Source of the DNA: Micromussa lordhowensis
Lineage: Eukaryota > Cnidaria > Anthozoa > Scleractinia > Lobophylliidae
Length of the DNA: 64,000 nucleotides
Assembly (NCBI GenBank): GCA_964020085.1
Contig: OZ026596.1
Location: forward strand, 39,788,943 to 39,852,942
Direction: 5' to 3'
The position numbers were made by a program, and so were the translations under genes. The notes beneath the pieces were generated by a model. That model worked only from the letters and a program-made list of their open reading frames with translations, made no database searches and had not been told where the DNA came from. The first letter of the stretch is position 1, and every line of letters starts with the position of its first letter. Of the stretch, positions 32,730 through 45,350 are shown piece by piece.

Positions 32730-35682
32730 ATGGCGACACAACCAGACCAACTTTTGAGGTCAATTGCTTCTGCGGTCTCTAGAGCCGTAGAAAGAGCGGT
32801 TGACGAAGCTTTGTCATCCCTTCCGAGCCTTCGTGACAATTCAGGCCTAGCTCCTGCAACACAAGAGGTGTGTAACATTGATGTATGACTGCTAAAGCAT
32901 CGCTGGGTCGTGACCTGTATGTCAATGTGATTAACAAAAATTCATTATTGATGTCTTCCAAGGGCCGCATTTATTTCTTACATGTCGCGCTGCATCATTA
33001 GTTAAGAGGGTTGCATGTTAATCGGAAAGCTATGACTATATTTACGAGGGAAATGGGACTTTCGGACCTTTCGCTTGTCTGGCGCATTGCGGGACACACG
33101 TGGCTTCATGTATACCATGTCAGTTTTAGATTTGTTTGCTTCCTTTGTTAATGTTCTTTCAGTCTCCCTACCAAAATAACATACAGCGAAGGATTTCGCA
33201 AAGTATGGCGAGAAACTGATTTACATGTCCGGCTGGTGAAAAAAGTTAAAAAGTACAAAAATTAATTGAATGAATTTGGTAATTCATGTGTCATTCAGCA
33301 AGAAGAAGAAGTAGGAACCTCGCAAGACGTGGAAAATGACGAGGACCAAATACCAAGGTAAGTGTGTATTTCAGATTTAATGTTAGTGTTGCTTGATCCC
33401 AATTAGCGTTTCATGTACTGCATGTGTGTCTCTAAACTGCCATGTAGTCAAACATTCTCTAGAAAACCCGTTGCTTCAATCAAAGGCCCTTCTTACAAAG
33501 AGTTTTAGGGTTACTCTAGCAAGTGGGTAAAAGATAGCCCGCGTTTGCAAGCAAAATTTTTTCTTTCAGATAAGGGAAAGTTCATTCAATATGACAAGGG
33601 GGGGGGGAAGGAAGATATTGAGGGGGGCTCTGAAAATTTGTAGCCACCCGAAAGGGGGGCTCTGAAAAAGTCAGGAGGGGGCTCCGAAAATTTGTATACT
33701 TCAAAACCAACAGCAGGGGGGAGGGGGGCTCCTAAAAAGTGAAACTGCTAGTGAGGGGGGCTACTAAAATTTCAAGCTTCGAGTTTCAACATAATCCCCC
33801 CTTTTGTCATATTAAATGAACTTTCCCTAAGGTCGGCGCAACTGTGGCTTGTTACGCTTCAGTTAACCTGGTGAATAAAACACGCAATCCGTAATAATTT
33901 TACTGCCGGAACTTATTTTCATGTGAATTGCGTAGCTTTACGAGTTCCACTCAAATCATTTCATTGTGTTAGCTTACTTAAAATCCCAGACACATAACCT
34001 AGTTTTGGATGGCAAAACTATAAACAATTCCACAACAAAATTATTGCAAAAAAAAGCTGTCATTTGAATTTTTTCTATCCAAAGCAAACCGAAAACACAC
34101 TGTCAACTTATACGATGTTTCTAAATGCACAATTCGTTTGTTTTACCGGTATTTTTAGCGCTCACTTAGGGCTACCCTACCTAGCGCCACGGTAACCCTA
34201 CCTACCTTGTAAACATGTCTGTCACAAAAGAAGCGTGCTATGCTAGGGTAACCCTCTTGCCAGGGTAACCCTAGCGCTAGGTTTAGCCCTATCTCCGTGT
34301 GAACGGGGCCCTAGGGAGGCACCCTTGAAAACCGTTGACTAGCCTATGAACTGATCACCTTGCAAGTTGTAAAAATATTGACATTTCTTTGGTCTCTCAG
34401 ATCTCCTTTCTTGCCTTCCCTTTCCCACCCCACCCTAGTCATATGTATCATGTACCCGTGTTAGGCCAGAAATGGTCGGCCAAGGTGTACATGAGGTATA
34501 CATGGTGGTTATACTGACATAACGTTTACTTCTTACAGATCCAAAGGGAGGCCAAGAACAGCCATCGGCAAAGAGCAGTTGGAAGCATTCTTAAAATTAA
34601 AAATACCTATAACAAAAATTGCCAGTGCTTTACACGTCTCTAGACCTACCATATATAAAGCCATCCGCGATTACCACATTAACTACAAGCGGTTTTCCGA
34701 TGTCAGTGAGGCCGAGATTCGTCAAGCAACCGAAGTCATTTCGAGAAGCCATCCGAATGCTGGAGAATCGATGGTTATGGGTCATCTGAGGGCTCGCGGT
34801 TTCCATGTTCAAAGATCAAGAGTCAGGAGTGCTATACACCACAACAACCCAAATGGTCCCATGTCACGTTTTCATCCTCCTATAAGAAGACGCGTTTACT
34901 CGGTGCAATGCCCAAACTATGTGTGGCACATTGACGGAAACCACAAGTTGGTACGATGGCGAATGGTTTTGCATCATGCCGTTGACGGATATAGCCAGCT
35001 GGTGGTTTTTGGTGCCTGTTCCACGAACAACAGAGCTAGCACTGTGCTTCAATTGTATCAACAAGCTGTGCGAAGGTATGGACGTCCCTTCCGTGTGAGA
35101 ACGGACCACGACGGAGAAAATGTGGACGTTTGGCGTCATATGACTAGAGCCTGGGGAGAAGAGGCAAGGTCTGTGATAGTAGGAAGCTCGGTTCACAACC
35201 AGCGCGTTGAACGCCACAACTGAGCTGCCAATGAGCAAGAATTGTCTTTTTTTAGAGAAGAATTCTATCAACTAGAAAGTGAGGGGCTTCTCGATCCCCT
35301 TAATGAAACTGACCTTTTTTGTTTGCATTACGTATATCTTCCAAGGATAAACAGGAGTATCAGCGAATTCATCGCAGCACATAACAACCACGCCGTTTCC
35401 ACAGAAAACAATCAAACTCCTGCTCAGATGTTTTATCTTAACCTTTCCTTCACCGCGTTCCATGGGGGATTTCCCGAGGACGTCACATGGCGAGGAGTCA
35501 GTGTTAATGATTTGATGTCCCCAAATTTACCTCATGTCCAAGTTCTCGAGACACGAAATCCTTTAACTGAAGCGGATACAGTAGTTCTGCGGAATACTAT
35601 AGATCCACTGTCCACCAGTAATGGAAAAGAATTGTACATTCAGACAGTGTGTTTCGTCGGGATACGCCTACAACAGAATTGA
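32730..35682 (+). CDS. three-exon integrase-core gene with one internal TGA
   Basis: Exons 32730-32867 (MATQPDQLLRSIASAVSRAV), 33299-33357 (acidic), 34539-35682, joined in phase with GT..AG. Exon 3 holds a helix-turn-helix (ITKIASALHVSRPTIYKAI), a linker, and an rve-type integrase core: D in VWHIDGNHKL, D in RVRTDHDGEN, E in NQRVERHN, then FREEFYQLE and NHAVSTENNQTPAQMF. It is the intron-containing integrase-core protein I know as multi-copy in cnidarians and fish. TGA at 35221-35223 sits four residues after the catalytic Glu; the frame is otherwise open to 35682. As read, the product would stop there unless there is readthrough or the base is an error. Confidence 0.82.
33086..33211 (+). repeat. 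126-bp segment repeated in inverse orientation at 46560-46694
   Basis: In intron 1 of the integrase-core gene. It shares nearly the whole run from ATTGCGGGACACACG through TTCATGTATACCATGTCAGT to CAAAGTATGGCGA with the minus strand at 46560-46694; the main difference is a short insertion of about 9 bp in the other copy. Confidence 0.93.
33574..33827. mobile_element. 254-bp MITE with TAA duplication and a G-rich core
   Basis: Terminal inverted repeats of about 30 bp (GGGAAAGTTCATTCAATATG.. at the left, the complement at the right), flanked by TAA on both sides (33571-33573, 33828-33830). A 3-bp TWA target fits PIF/Harbinger. The inside is a short G-run minisatellite with units like GGGGGGCTCTGAAAA. 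No ORF. Confidence 0.85.
33828..34538. other. intron stretch with a GGTAACCCTA repeat cluster
   Basis: Within intron 2 of the integrase-core gene. At 34155-34320 the motif GGTAACCCTA / CTAGCGC recurs about four times in both orientations, ending CTATCTCCGTGTGAACGGGG; probably a MITE remnant. Nothing else seen. Confidence 0.4.
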
Positions 35683-36350
35683 GCTGTGTCCCAACGTAAC
35701 GCCATTAAAGACACCGTTGGTGATTTATACCTTGTTTGTGCTCCAAGTATAAGTAAAGAAGTGACACGGTAGTTTTGTTGTAGTCCATAAGGTCAAATGA
35801 AGTTATCTATTAAGTAGATATTTTAGTCATTTGCGATGATTCCAGCACCGATTTAAACTTTATTTTCAAATTTATTATATACCTCGTGATTCATTAATAT
35901 GCATCTACGAGGATTTTCTGGAATGTTGTGTTATTACAGAACTGGAACCTACCATTTTCAAATGTCGATAATACTTTGTGAACAACAGTTATTATAAGTA
36001 AAGCTAAACAAACCCCGGACATTATTCTGTCCGTTAGCCGTATTCCAGCTTATCACGTGACAATCCAAAACATTTTGGAGAGGAACGTCAATAATTTATG
36101 AACTAAACAGCGGCTACAGAGGAGACTATTTGCCTGGCGAAGTTAACTTGAACGGAAAATAGTATCACTGGCTCCGCATAACATTGTGCAATAATGGTCT
36201 CTTCAAATTACTCTGAGTGACAAATTCAATATCAAAAGAGTATAAATACTGAATTGGAACAAAGATTAAATATTGCAATATGTATTTTACCATCAAACTT
36301 TAGACTAGGTATATATATAATCTATCATTAATTTTGACCTTCAATATCAC
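35683..36350. other. stretch without a recognised gene
   Basis: AT-rich spacer between the convergent integrase-core gene and the HECT gene. No repeat or exon recognised. Confidence 0.5.
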
Positions 36351-36407
36351 TACTCATGTAAAACTGAATCCTTTTGATCCAAACTTTAAAGCTATGTCCA
36401 TGTTTTT

Positions 36408-39400
36408 TCAAAATTCGTCGTAAGTTGAGTGCTCTGTTGGAAGTACAATAGTTTTGAAACATGTTTCAGCCAGAGGCAAGGTGCTTGACCCAACATCAAA
36501 TTTAACTACCAGTGAATCGTTTCCAGTTGGGAGTGCACTTGCACCAGTCCAAAAGTTTACCAGATCCACCATCTGTGGTCCACCTTAAAAAAAGTAAGAA
36601 AAAGTCGATTTGTGAAGGATTTCTCAGTTTCAAGTTTGAGATGAGCTAAAGGGGGAATGGATTGGGTTTGGCATCAATGTAACTCAATACAGGTTTTTGT
36701 ATATTTCATTTTAAAAACCAGCTGAAACAAATAATAGCTGAAAAAGTACGAAATATAATAAAATTCAAAGTTATTCATTACTGCACTAAGCAATAAATTT
36801 TGCAATGGTACGTTTTCGTAGCAAACTGAAGAAATGCAAGTATTTGTGTCGCAGGATAATGTTGCGATACATTGTTTTGATATCTATCTAACCTTTCACT
36901 CCTGCTTCCAGTTCATCAATATATAATTCATAAAACTGTGCAGTTCTTTCATGCCTCTCGCTGTCCCTTCTGTCTTCAAAGGTCATCAACTCTCTAACTT
37001 CTTCTGCAAGGATAACCTTGTCGGACTCGCGGGGGAATGCAACCTCCATAAGGGATGGGCTTCTTCTCAAGAAGCTAATAAGTGAAACTTCCTCCATGCC
37101 TAGGAGATTACAACAATTTACTAAGTCAATCCTTTAAATTTTACCAAACTATCATTAGTAGACACCCAGCATGTTCTATTGGAAATATGTGCATCTGATT
37201 GGTTTATCCATTATTGTTTATTCTCCGACAACATAATTGCAGTTGCACACACTGTTCCTGTTCTTTGACCTAAGAATACATCTGCCTGATTTTTTCAAAA
37301 GAAAGTAAACCCCTCAATTATTTTACCTGGTGTTTTCTTTTTAAGGGGGAGGGGGAGGCTTTCCTAATGGCGGCAGCTTGTAGAGCTTACCTAGCATCAA
37401 ATGTAGAGAACTTCTTCTTAACTATTTTTCAATATTTTTTTTCATTACCCCCCTCCCCTACCAGGCTACACAACTTATTACCTTGTGCTAAATCATCCAG
37501 CTCTAAATGTCTTTTATCTATCACATGGAGAACCATTAATCCATCCAGAAGAAATTTTCGGTTATCTGGATCTAAGCCTGCCTCAAATAGGTATGGTTCT
37601 ATGGAGAATCGTGCCTCTGGGGTTGGGTTCTGATCCTTGGGCAGGGAATCCAGCTATAAAAATGAATTTCACAAAGTGGAATCAAATCATCTTTGTAAAC
37701 ATCTTTCTAAAGGATCCTTTATACTTGGCAAGTGGCTACATTAAATCACGGTTAATTAATGTTAATAATAGTAATAATAATTATGGAAACATTGATATTG
37801 GGAATTTATCAGAAGTTGGCTATGCAGTAGAGCACCCAACTTGACAATAACTAATTTGTTGAAAAAAAATTTGCATAACCATACAAAAGTGATATGACGA
37901 CTGACATCACAGTTTGATTCTACAGATGGTTAAGTTATCTATGATTCATCAAACAGATTGGAACTCTGCCCCTCTCCTCCACGTTTTGGTGATTTTGAAT
38001 TGAAGTAAACAAAGAGAAAAGGCCCTAGCAATGCAAACGCAATGGTATTTTTCAATCCAGGGCCCCCCCTTATAAAATGCAACATTACGTGTTACAAAAC
38101 GCTTCAAAAATGCCTACCTAAAACTATCATTTTCGTTAGCAACAGCTCCACAATACAACTAACCTCTGATATCATGCTTCGCAAATCTGTATCAGCAATA
38201 TCTCCCAGTTCAATGGGTGGTGGCAGTTCATCATCACACCCCCCTCTTCCTGTTGAAAGGTAATGTTTTGCTGCCGGTGACAGACCATGCAGTCCTGGGC
38301 CACCATGCAAAATGGAATGGCCAATCATCTTCCCCAGTGCCTTAAATGCTCCTGTAAGATGAAGAGCTTGGTCATGAATCGGAAGGCGATGATCCGCCTC
38401 ACCTTCCAAGAAGACAACTGGCTTGCCCGATGAAGAATGGATTCCTTCATCTATAATCTTCATTGCATTAACAAAAAACTCTCGAACTGGCCCACACCCC
38501 ACACCATCTTCACCGTCAAAGCGCACCCTTGGGTTTACGTTTAGCTTTGTTTTGGGATTCTTGTAAATCGCAATGATGTCTGCCCGCAGCTCATTGGTAC
38601 CGTCCATTCGACTGACAATAATACGTTGAGTTGGTTGATCGTGTTGTACAATTTCTTCTTGAAATCGTTGTAGCGCAACGGCTGCTGACACGTTTTCACA
38701 GTCAGCTAATCCTTTGGGACCAAGATCTTCGCTATCGGCCAAGGAACACACGTCAGTAAGACTCGCGGCTCCTGTTGGTTGAAGAGAGATTGAAAGAGAA
38801 AATGATAAGAAAATGTCGATAACTGAAGTGAAATTAACATACTTTTGCTGAGAATCAAAAAGTACGTAATCTACAGTAAGAATATTACCTAGAAGCTGCT
38901 GTGCAGCCTCATCAGCATCACCATTGGATGCAGCTAGGGCACGCTGTATTTCTGACAAACTTGCACTCGGGCAAATTTCTTGCAACAAGTGGAGACTTGA
39001 ACTACCAACTGCACCAGGCAATTCAGAGGGCTGTGCTGTTCCGCTCGCACTAGGCAAACTTAAAAAGAATATTCAAAATTGATCAATACTATTTTGAACA
39101 GCAAGGTTATACATCTGGCAAATGTACATCCTACGTTTGCTATCGAAAACTTTATAAGTGTTATGCATACGTGAAGATGTGATTGATAATCACAGTTATG
39201 CACATGAACTTTAGCAGTTGTGAAATCAAGGCCTGAATGGGATTCGAACCCATAACCTCTGCGATACCGGTGCAATGCTCTCAAGCCAACTGGGAACTGG
39301 CCGCGTCGTGAGTTCGTAATATACACCCGTAGCAGGTAAATCATTCCTTGCGTTCAAATATATCAGCTTTCATATATTTACATGGAAATCGCAAAGCCCT

Positions 39401-41165
39401 TTCTAACATTAAAACTGTGGGGAATTGCCTCCCTACGAATTCGGCCAACAGGCTTCTTTTGGTTGGAAGAAGAAATTTATTCACGTCCCATTGATATACG
39501 ATAGGTTCACAGGTCTCGTGCTAACTAACCCATTTACTTCAGTGCAATGTGTTTTGTTTCCTTATCGAACATGTGAACCGGAAATTCTTATCTCGATTAA
39601 ATGACAGGTACAACACATGTTAATCGCATTCGATAAAACTATATTAAACTTGTCACGACAGTTTCCGACAAAACATCTGCAAAGAGATTTGCAAATGGCA
39701 CTGTACTTGAATCGTCAGTACTGTAGATATAAAATAATATAATTACCAAAAGTTTTCAGTCGACAACGAAGGCCGGTTTAATCCGTTGGATTCCTCACTT
39801 ACTGCTGGAGCTGGGGAATCTCCGTGACAGTCTGTGACAGTCTCATTCTCCACACACTTCTCTGGCATTGTCTTGAACAGTGTCAGTTGGTTTGAGTCGT
39901 CCTAGGGAGAGGAATGGCAATGGATATCATGTACAGTAAACACCAGCGGATAAGCCGTACTCGTTATAACAACCTGAATATAAGCTGCACTCATTATGAA
40001 AACCTGAAGTGTTGACTTTCAAAGAGACCTCTTTAACAACCACAACTTTTAGACGTAAAGATTTCAATTATATTTATGGAATTTTAGAGTTTCTTAACGT
40101 TGTACATATATATACTGTTAAGTCGTAGTTGTCTAACTTTAATAGTTTGATTTTGTTACTATGCATACGTTTTGTGCTAAGGCTTAGTATTTCTGCACGA
40201 CCCCATAAGCTGTATAGCTTTTATTACCATCGTGCTTAAATAAAGGTTGTCTGACTGTCTGTCTGTCTGTCACCCAGATACGTCGCACTCCGAAGCTTCA
40301 GAAGTAGCAAGTTTGAGACAATTCTTATCCAAGTGAAAAGAAATCCATATCAATAGACGTATTGTTTATTATTACTATTATTTATACCACAAAAAGGTAA
40401 AAGATAAAAGTAATACATTAGTTATGAAACTTGTAAATAAGGTATTAGCTGCCTATAACAACCATAACGGCTAAGAAAATTTGGCAGCTATGTATGAAAT
40501 ACAATAATACTATAAGGCCAGTTCTGTTAATTCAGTTATGAACGATCGTAGCTATGCTATTAGGTTGTTGTAGCCCATTCCTATCAAAAAGGCGTATACT
40601 TACGGCCCATTTCAGTGGCAGCCTGTTTGCCATGATATATAAAGACCCTTGACTGCACAAGGACACAACTTCTGGGGCATTCCATTGGAACAAGCTAGAG
40701 GTCTTCGGAATACTTAGCTTTTTTGTCCCCGGCATGGTCCTATTGGAATACAATAACAAAAATGAAGTTTTACAGCGACCAGTACAGCCACCAAATCAAG
40801 ATGAAAATATAACCTTGATAAAATGATTTCTTGTACCTCAAGTACTCATATGACAGAATGTCTCCCTGAGATAAGCCAAATGCAGACGAGAATACACTAC
40901 TGACTTCGGCTCGTACTTGGGAGGACTGCCACACCGAGTGAATGTCTATCTTCCCAATGAGGCCCATTGCAGCAAGCTTTGAACGTTTCTCTCCTCGAGG
41001 AATGGGGATGATGACGTCATCACCTGGTACAAGTGGAAGGCAGATAATGTCCTTATTGTAAATTTTAGTTTGTTTATTGCTTGTCCGCCTCTTTTTTGCC
41101 GCAGGTGGTACACCAGATGAACCACGTAACATGGTGGGAAGGGGAGGCCTACCTGTTGGCCTTGT
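36408..41165 (-). CDS. G2E3-like HECT E3 ubiquitin ligase, first exon not found, C-terminus cut by TGA
   Basis: Exons (minus): 40837-41165, 40604-40739, 39747-39901, 38889-39058, 38164-38771, 37482-37614, 36893-37099, 36408-36583, all joined in phase (about 637 codons). N-terminal part: RPPLP, a basic patch (AAKKRRTSNKQTK) and VIIPIPRGEKRSKLAAMGLIG. Exon 4 has a UBA/CUE-like helix set (LHLLQEICPSASLSEIQRAL). Then the HECT N-lobe: RVRFDGEDGVGCGPVREFF, DHRLPIHDQALHLTGAF, MIGHSILHGGPGLHG. C-lobe: MVDLVNFWTGASALP and the active-site Cys in LAETCFKTIVLP. HECT enzymes pass ubiquitin from that Cys to substrates. A TGA at 36408-36410 precedes 17 further in-frame codons ending GFSFT and a second TGA at 36354-36356. 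The acceptor used at 37614 is an alternative AG two bases inside a stronger-looking one, chosen for phase. Confidence 0.85.
37100..38163. other. HECT gene introns around the exon at 37482-37614
   Basis: Apart from that exon, no other coding block was seen. The plus-strand frames at 37367-37844 overlap the exon and are its shadows. Confidence 0.5.
39150..39330 (-). mobile_element. tRNA-headed SINE in a HECT intron
   Basis: Minus strand: GGCTTGAGAGCATTGCACCG, GGTTCGAATCCCATTCAGGCC (A- and B-box region), followed by a body starting TTGATTTCACAACTGC. The tRNA part does not fold as a complete tRNA (extra bases in the D arm). It shares the head sequence GCACCGGTATCG with the SINE at 62340-62540 but has a different body. 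Confidence 0.65.
39902..40603 (+). repeat. LINE 3' end fragment with (CTGT)n tail, within a HECT intron
   Basis: At about 40095-40276 the plus strand ends CTTAAATAAAGGTTGTCTGA then (CTGT)n, a form of 3' end seen in CR1/RTE-type LINEs. No coding part remains. The rest of the intron has no recognised feature. Confidence 0.45.
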
Positions 41166-41517
41166 CTGCAACATGATATGGTAAACAAATCAATATATAT
41201 GAAGAGGTACGTAAATATGCTTCTCATGGACGGGTTTGTTTAGTAAACGTTAACAAAGTCTAACCTGCTCATAATTCGCTTGGACTGAAAAATCGACATG
41301 ATGGGTTTTAAACAACCAGATGTCCACATGATAAATACAAATCACACAAGCAGTGTGCACTGTGGTGTTACCGGAAATAGTTACTTCAGCGCGGAGACTA
41401 CTGTCTTTTATTCTTATTATTATTGTATACGGCGGGACAGATAAAAAGATGACGATGAAACATAAATATATACTACTCCGATTTGTCACCATACCAAGTA
41501 AAGGGCGAGAGTCTTAA

Positions 41518-41723
41518 AGGGGAACTGAAGGCAAAAATCAAGTATTTTTTTTCTTATAGTTTAGACCCAGTATATTGATGTTTGACACTTTTTTTTGCCA
41601 TTTGGGCCTTTTTTTAACTTGAAATATAAGTTTTTACTGTGGTTTTAGGCTATTGGCATTGCGGCTCACAATAGGTGTGTCAGCGGTCACGTTAGGAGTC
41701 TATGACGTATGATATGGGGAACA
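41518..41723 (+). repeat. left terminal inverted repeat of the Kolobok-like element
   Basis: Pairs with 46286-46500. The outer 21 bp have one mismatch; the inner 22 bp (TATGACGTATGATATGGGGA plus AC) are identical; between these the arms share GTGTCAGCGGT and CATTGCGG but carry indels. The inner identical block is a likely transposase-binding or promoter element since it lies upstream of both genes. Confidence 0.9.
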
Positions 41724-42511
41724 TGTGCGAGATACTTGAGGAACAGAGGCAGGATTTTAGGGATTTTGAGTGATGTTGACCTTGTTGTTTAGCGCAGTAA
41801 TAAAGATTTGCGTCATTTAAGACGGAAAGATGCCTATAAGCAGTCCTCTGCGCTTGTAATATATATTCATTGGAAACTTGGACATGGAAGCGTAAGTTAA
41901 AATTTTCGCCCGCAATCGTAACCATTAGAAACATTCGCCGTACGAAGTATGTTTTTTAATACATAGGATTATTTACTCCAGTTATTTTGTTTTTATTATT
42001 ATGAAATTCGCCTGGTTTGGACATTTGTTTACTTAAATTGATCTCAGTATAGTGAAAGAAGTTAAATCACGTTCAACAGCTGTAATGAGTGCATATGCTC
42101 CAAGCTTGAAATAAACATTGAGGTTGCCAGATCTGTTCTCCTGTAGTGACTTTATTTGTGTCATGTTAGTTAATTGCATAATTATTCCTCGTCAGCTTCT
42201 AAACGTTTCTAAAGTTAATGTCTCAACAGTTTTAGGGTAGTGATTGAATTATATTTAGAGTTAGCGTGGTGCTTTGAAGTCAGTAGACGGAAATCCCATG
42301 ACTGCGATTTCGTAAACTACTAAGCTCGATTTACAGTGCGCGTCATGTTCCTTTCGCAACTAGTAATGTGTTATCGCACATTTTTTGAAAATTTCAGGCT
42401 GATTTTTCCGGTCTTGCGGCAATCTTTTTGGTATAAATAAAGCTATCCATTTTGCGTTAGCCTCAGTACTCACTTTATGTGCATATAGATCGTTTCTACT
42501 GTTTCGTCGTA

Positions 42512-44994
42512 ATGGTGTATTGTTGTGCTGTTGGATGCTCGAATGATTCTCGATCAGTTAGCAAGGAGCATGGAATAAGTTTCCACCGTCTTCCTACAGA
42601 AAATTCTCTCTTGCAAAAGTGGTTAGCAAAAATATCCCGAGCTGACTTTGTGGTCACTAAAGATACTCGGTTGTGTTCTGATCACTTCGAGCCTGACTGC
42701 TTTGAACGTGATCTTAAAGCAGAACTTCTTGGGTTGAAATCAAAACGTACATTGAAGCCGGATGCAGTACCAACAATATTTGTCCATCGGCCAAGAAAGA
42801 AGCCTCGACTATCGTCTGAAAACCGTTTGCATGACAGAGCAAAGCAAGAGGTAAGAGTCTGAATTAATTTTAGCTACTTGCAACTCGAAGTACTTTCTTA
42901 TCTTACATGTGGAGGGAATGCTCACGCAATCGCTCACTAAGTCACGAAATGTCTGCTTTGGTTTGCAGTATATTGCATCACTCACCACGGCACATCATGT
43001 TTCCCCTATGAATGTTGTGGAACCTAGTACCTCCACTGAATGTAATTCAGCAGCTGTCTCCCACAATTCCCAGGGTGTGCATGCAGAACCTGTAGCTAGT
43101 ACCTCCAGTGAATGTTACCCGGAAGTTGACTGCCTAAATTCCCAGGGCATAGATCATAGTGAGGTTGCATTCGAGAGGCCATTGCAGCAACATAATCTGG
43201 ATTCAACAAAAGCGAATAAAACGAGTACACCAATACATAAGCTTACCAGTGATGTTGGGTGTCAAATTAATACACGAGGAGCACAACTTATGATGAAATC
43301 CACTGAGTCGCAAACTCATTTGATGTGATCCTGTGTGACCAAAGCACTCAAACTGATGAAGACTTTCACAGAGAGGAAGTGATCTCTTCTGATGAGGTAG
43401 ACCCGTCCCATGAACAGAAAATCACACCTGACAATTCACCTCAAAAGGATCCATCTTATGTACCATTGAAAAATGATGAAATGTCAGATCATTCAAACAG
43501 TTCACAGTCAGAAACTGAAGACTCAAAAAGTGTCAATCCACAAGATGATGTTAAGTTCCTTGTTTTCAAACAAGAATTAGTGAAGCTTTTTAACAGATGT
43601 CCCTGGTGTGGTGCAGGCATAAGAAAAAAACATGAATCTACCCAGGGTTCTCAGTTGTTTGTTACACTTAAGTGCTTAAATGGCCACACCTACTTCTGGA
43701 ACAGCCAGCCAATGATCAAAGGGATGGCTTCTGGAAACCTTTTGATGTCCTCATCGATTCTTCTAAGTGGAGCCACTTACACCAAGATAGCTACATTAGC
43801 TGAAATATTAAGGTTATGCTTTTTCAGTGAGAAAACATTTTATAACATTCAAGACTCATATTTATTTCCAGTAATTAATGAAATTTGGGAGGGAGAGCAA
43901 AATTCTGTTTTTAATGATTTGAAAGATAAAGAGTTGTGGCTTTCTGGGGATGGTCGCTGTGACAGCCCGGGGCATAACGCAAAATATGGCACCTACACCA
44001 TGATCGATCAACATAGCAACAAAATAGTTGACTTCCATATTGTTCAGGTCAGCGAAGTGACCAGCAGTAATGCCATGGAGAGAGAAGGGTTTAAAAGGTG
44101 CATGGAAAATATCCAGGGTAAAGGGGCAAAAGTGAAGGTTGTGGCAACTGATCGCCATGTCAGCATAAAGTCAGATATGAAACGCATCTACCCTGATGTG
44201 GATCACCAGTTTGATGTGTGGCATTTAGCAAAAAGTGTCACTAAAAAAATAACTGAAAAGGCAAAAAAGAAGGACTGTGGTGATATTTTTTCCCTGGATT
44301 AAGTCAGTCTCCAACCATCTCTGGTGGTGTGCTGACACATGCAATGGGGACAAGGAACTCTTGAGGGAGAAGTGGATATCAATTGTCCACCACACTGCCA
44401 ACATCCACCAGTGGGACAGTGCAGATTATTATCATGAATGTCCCCACCCACCCATCCCAAGAAATGTGGCCAGAACCAAGAGATGGCTGAGGCCAGGTTC
44501 ACCAGCCCACGAGGCATTAAAAGAAGTGGTATTTGACAAAAATCTACTTAAAGACATTCAGCAGTTGACACTCAGCTGTCATACTGGATCTTTGGAGGTG
44601 TATCACAGCGTCCAGACGAAATACCTCCCCAAGCGACAGCACTTTTGGTATAAGGGCATGGTTGCTCGAACACAGCTGGCAGCCCTTGACCACAATGCCA
44701 ACACCAGCAGAGACCATGCTACTGCTTCGAAGGGAGAAAACGAGGGAGAGCTTCGTTTCAAGGTAGTCTTCCCCAAAAGAAGTAAGGAATGGATTGCAAA
44801 ACCAATTATGGAGAAGACAACAAGGGATCATGCACGCCCATTGGTGGATGCAATTGTCGCAAGGAAGTGTCAAGATGCTGCCGAAAGAAGTGCCACTCAC
44901 AGCACCACATATTCCACGCAACATTGCTTGCACCCCTCGACCAGATAAGGCATATGTTGTTGAAAGGCACACATCTAGATTTTCTGATACTTGA
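42512..44994 (+). pseudogene. THAP-domain DDE transposase (Kolobok-like), frameshifted
   Basis: Exon 1 42512-42850 encodes a THAP zinc finger (C2CH: CCAVGCS ... CSDHF, and the AVPTIF box); donor GAG|gtaaga, acceptor tttgcag, exon 2 from 42969 in phase. Then a linker with an acidic Ser-rich part, CPWCGAGIRKK, and the catalytic region: GDGRCDSPGHNAKYGTYT, VVATDRHVSIK, HQFDVWHLAKS, PWIKSVSNHLWWC, GSLEVYHSVQTKYLPKRQHF, LAALDHNAN. D in GDGR/DSPG, D in TDRH and E in SLEVYH are candidate catalytic acids. The frame shifts at about 43320, at about 44287 (in a T6 run) and at about 44860; after the last, the third frame gives a natural-looking end (PRPDKAYVVERHTSRF) at 44994. A THAP finger binds terminal repeats in related transposases. 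Confidence 0.85.
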
Positions 44995-45350
44995 ATGAAT
45001 TTTATGTAATGGTTATTGAAGGGCTTTTGGCAATGTGTTCACTCACTCTGGAATTTTTTTTTGTACATGTACACCGAACAAAAAAAATTATCTTTTTGGT
45101 GCTTTGCTCTGGGAAATGTTATTTCCATTTAACTTTCAAAACAAACTGTTGCCAAGTTTAGGTTATTTAAAGCAATGATGTTGGTGTGCTGAACAATGTA
45201 ATAACAGGCCATCTTTCCCAGTCAGCCCTTCAACAATTATTACTTCTATTATCATTATTAGCAACAACTCTTTTATACATGCCATCCAATCTATACATTG
45301 AAACCAACAGCAAACAGTACATTTGATTTCTATCAAATTTCAAATCAAAA

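Noticed and set aside
39240..39310. tRNA gene in the HECT intron
   Set aside because: Extra bases in the D arm and no closed acceptor stem; fits a SINE head.
41692..41934. 80-residue minus-strand frame at the left end of the Kolobok-like element
   Set aside because: Partly reads the terminal inverted repeat, has no family motif, and the mirrored position at the right end lacks a counterpart.
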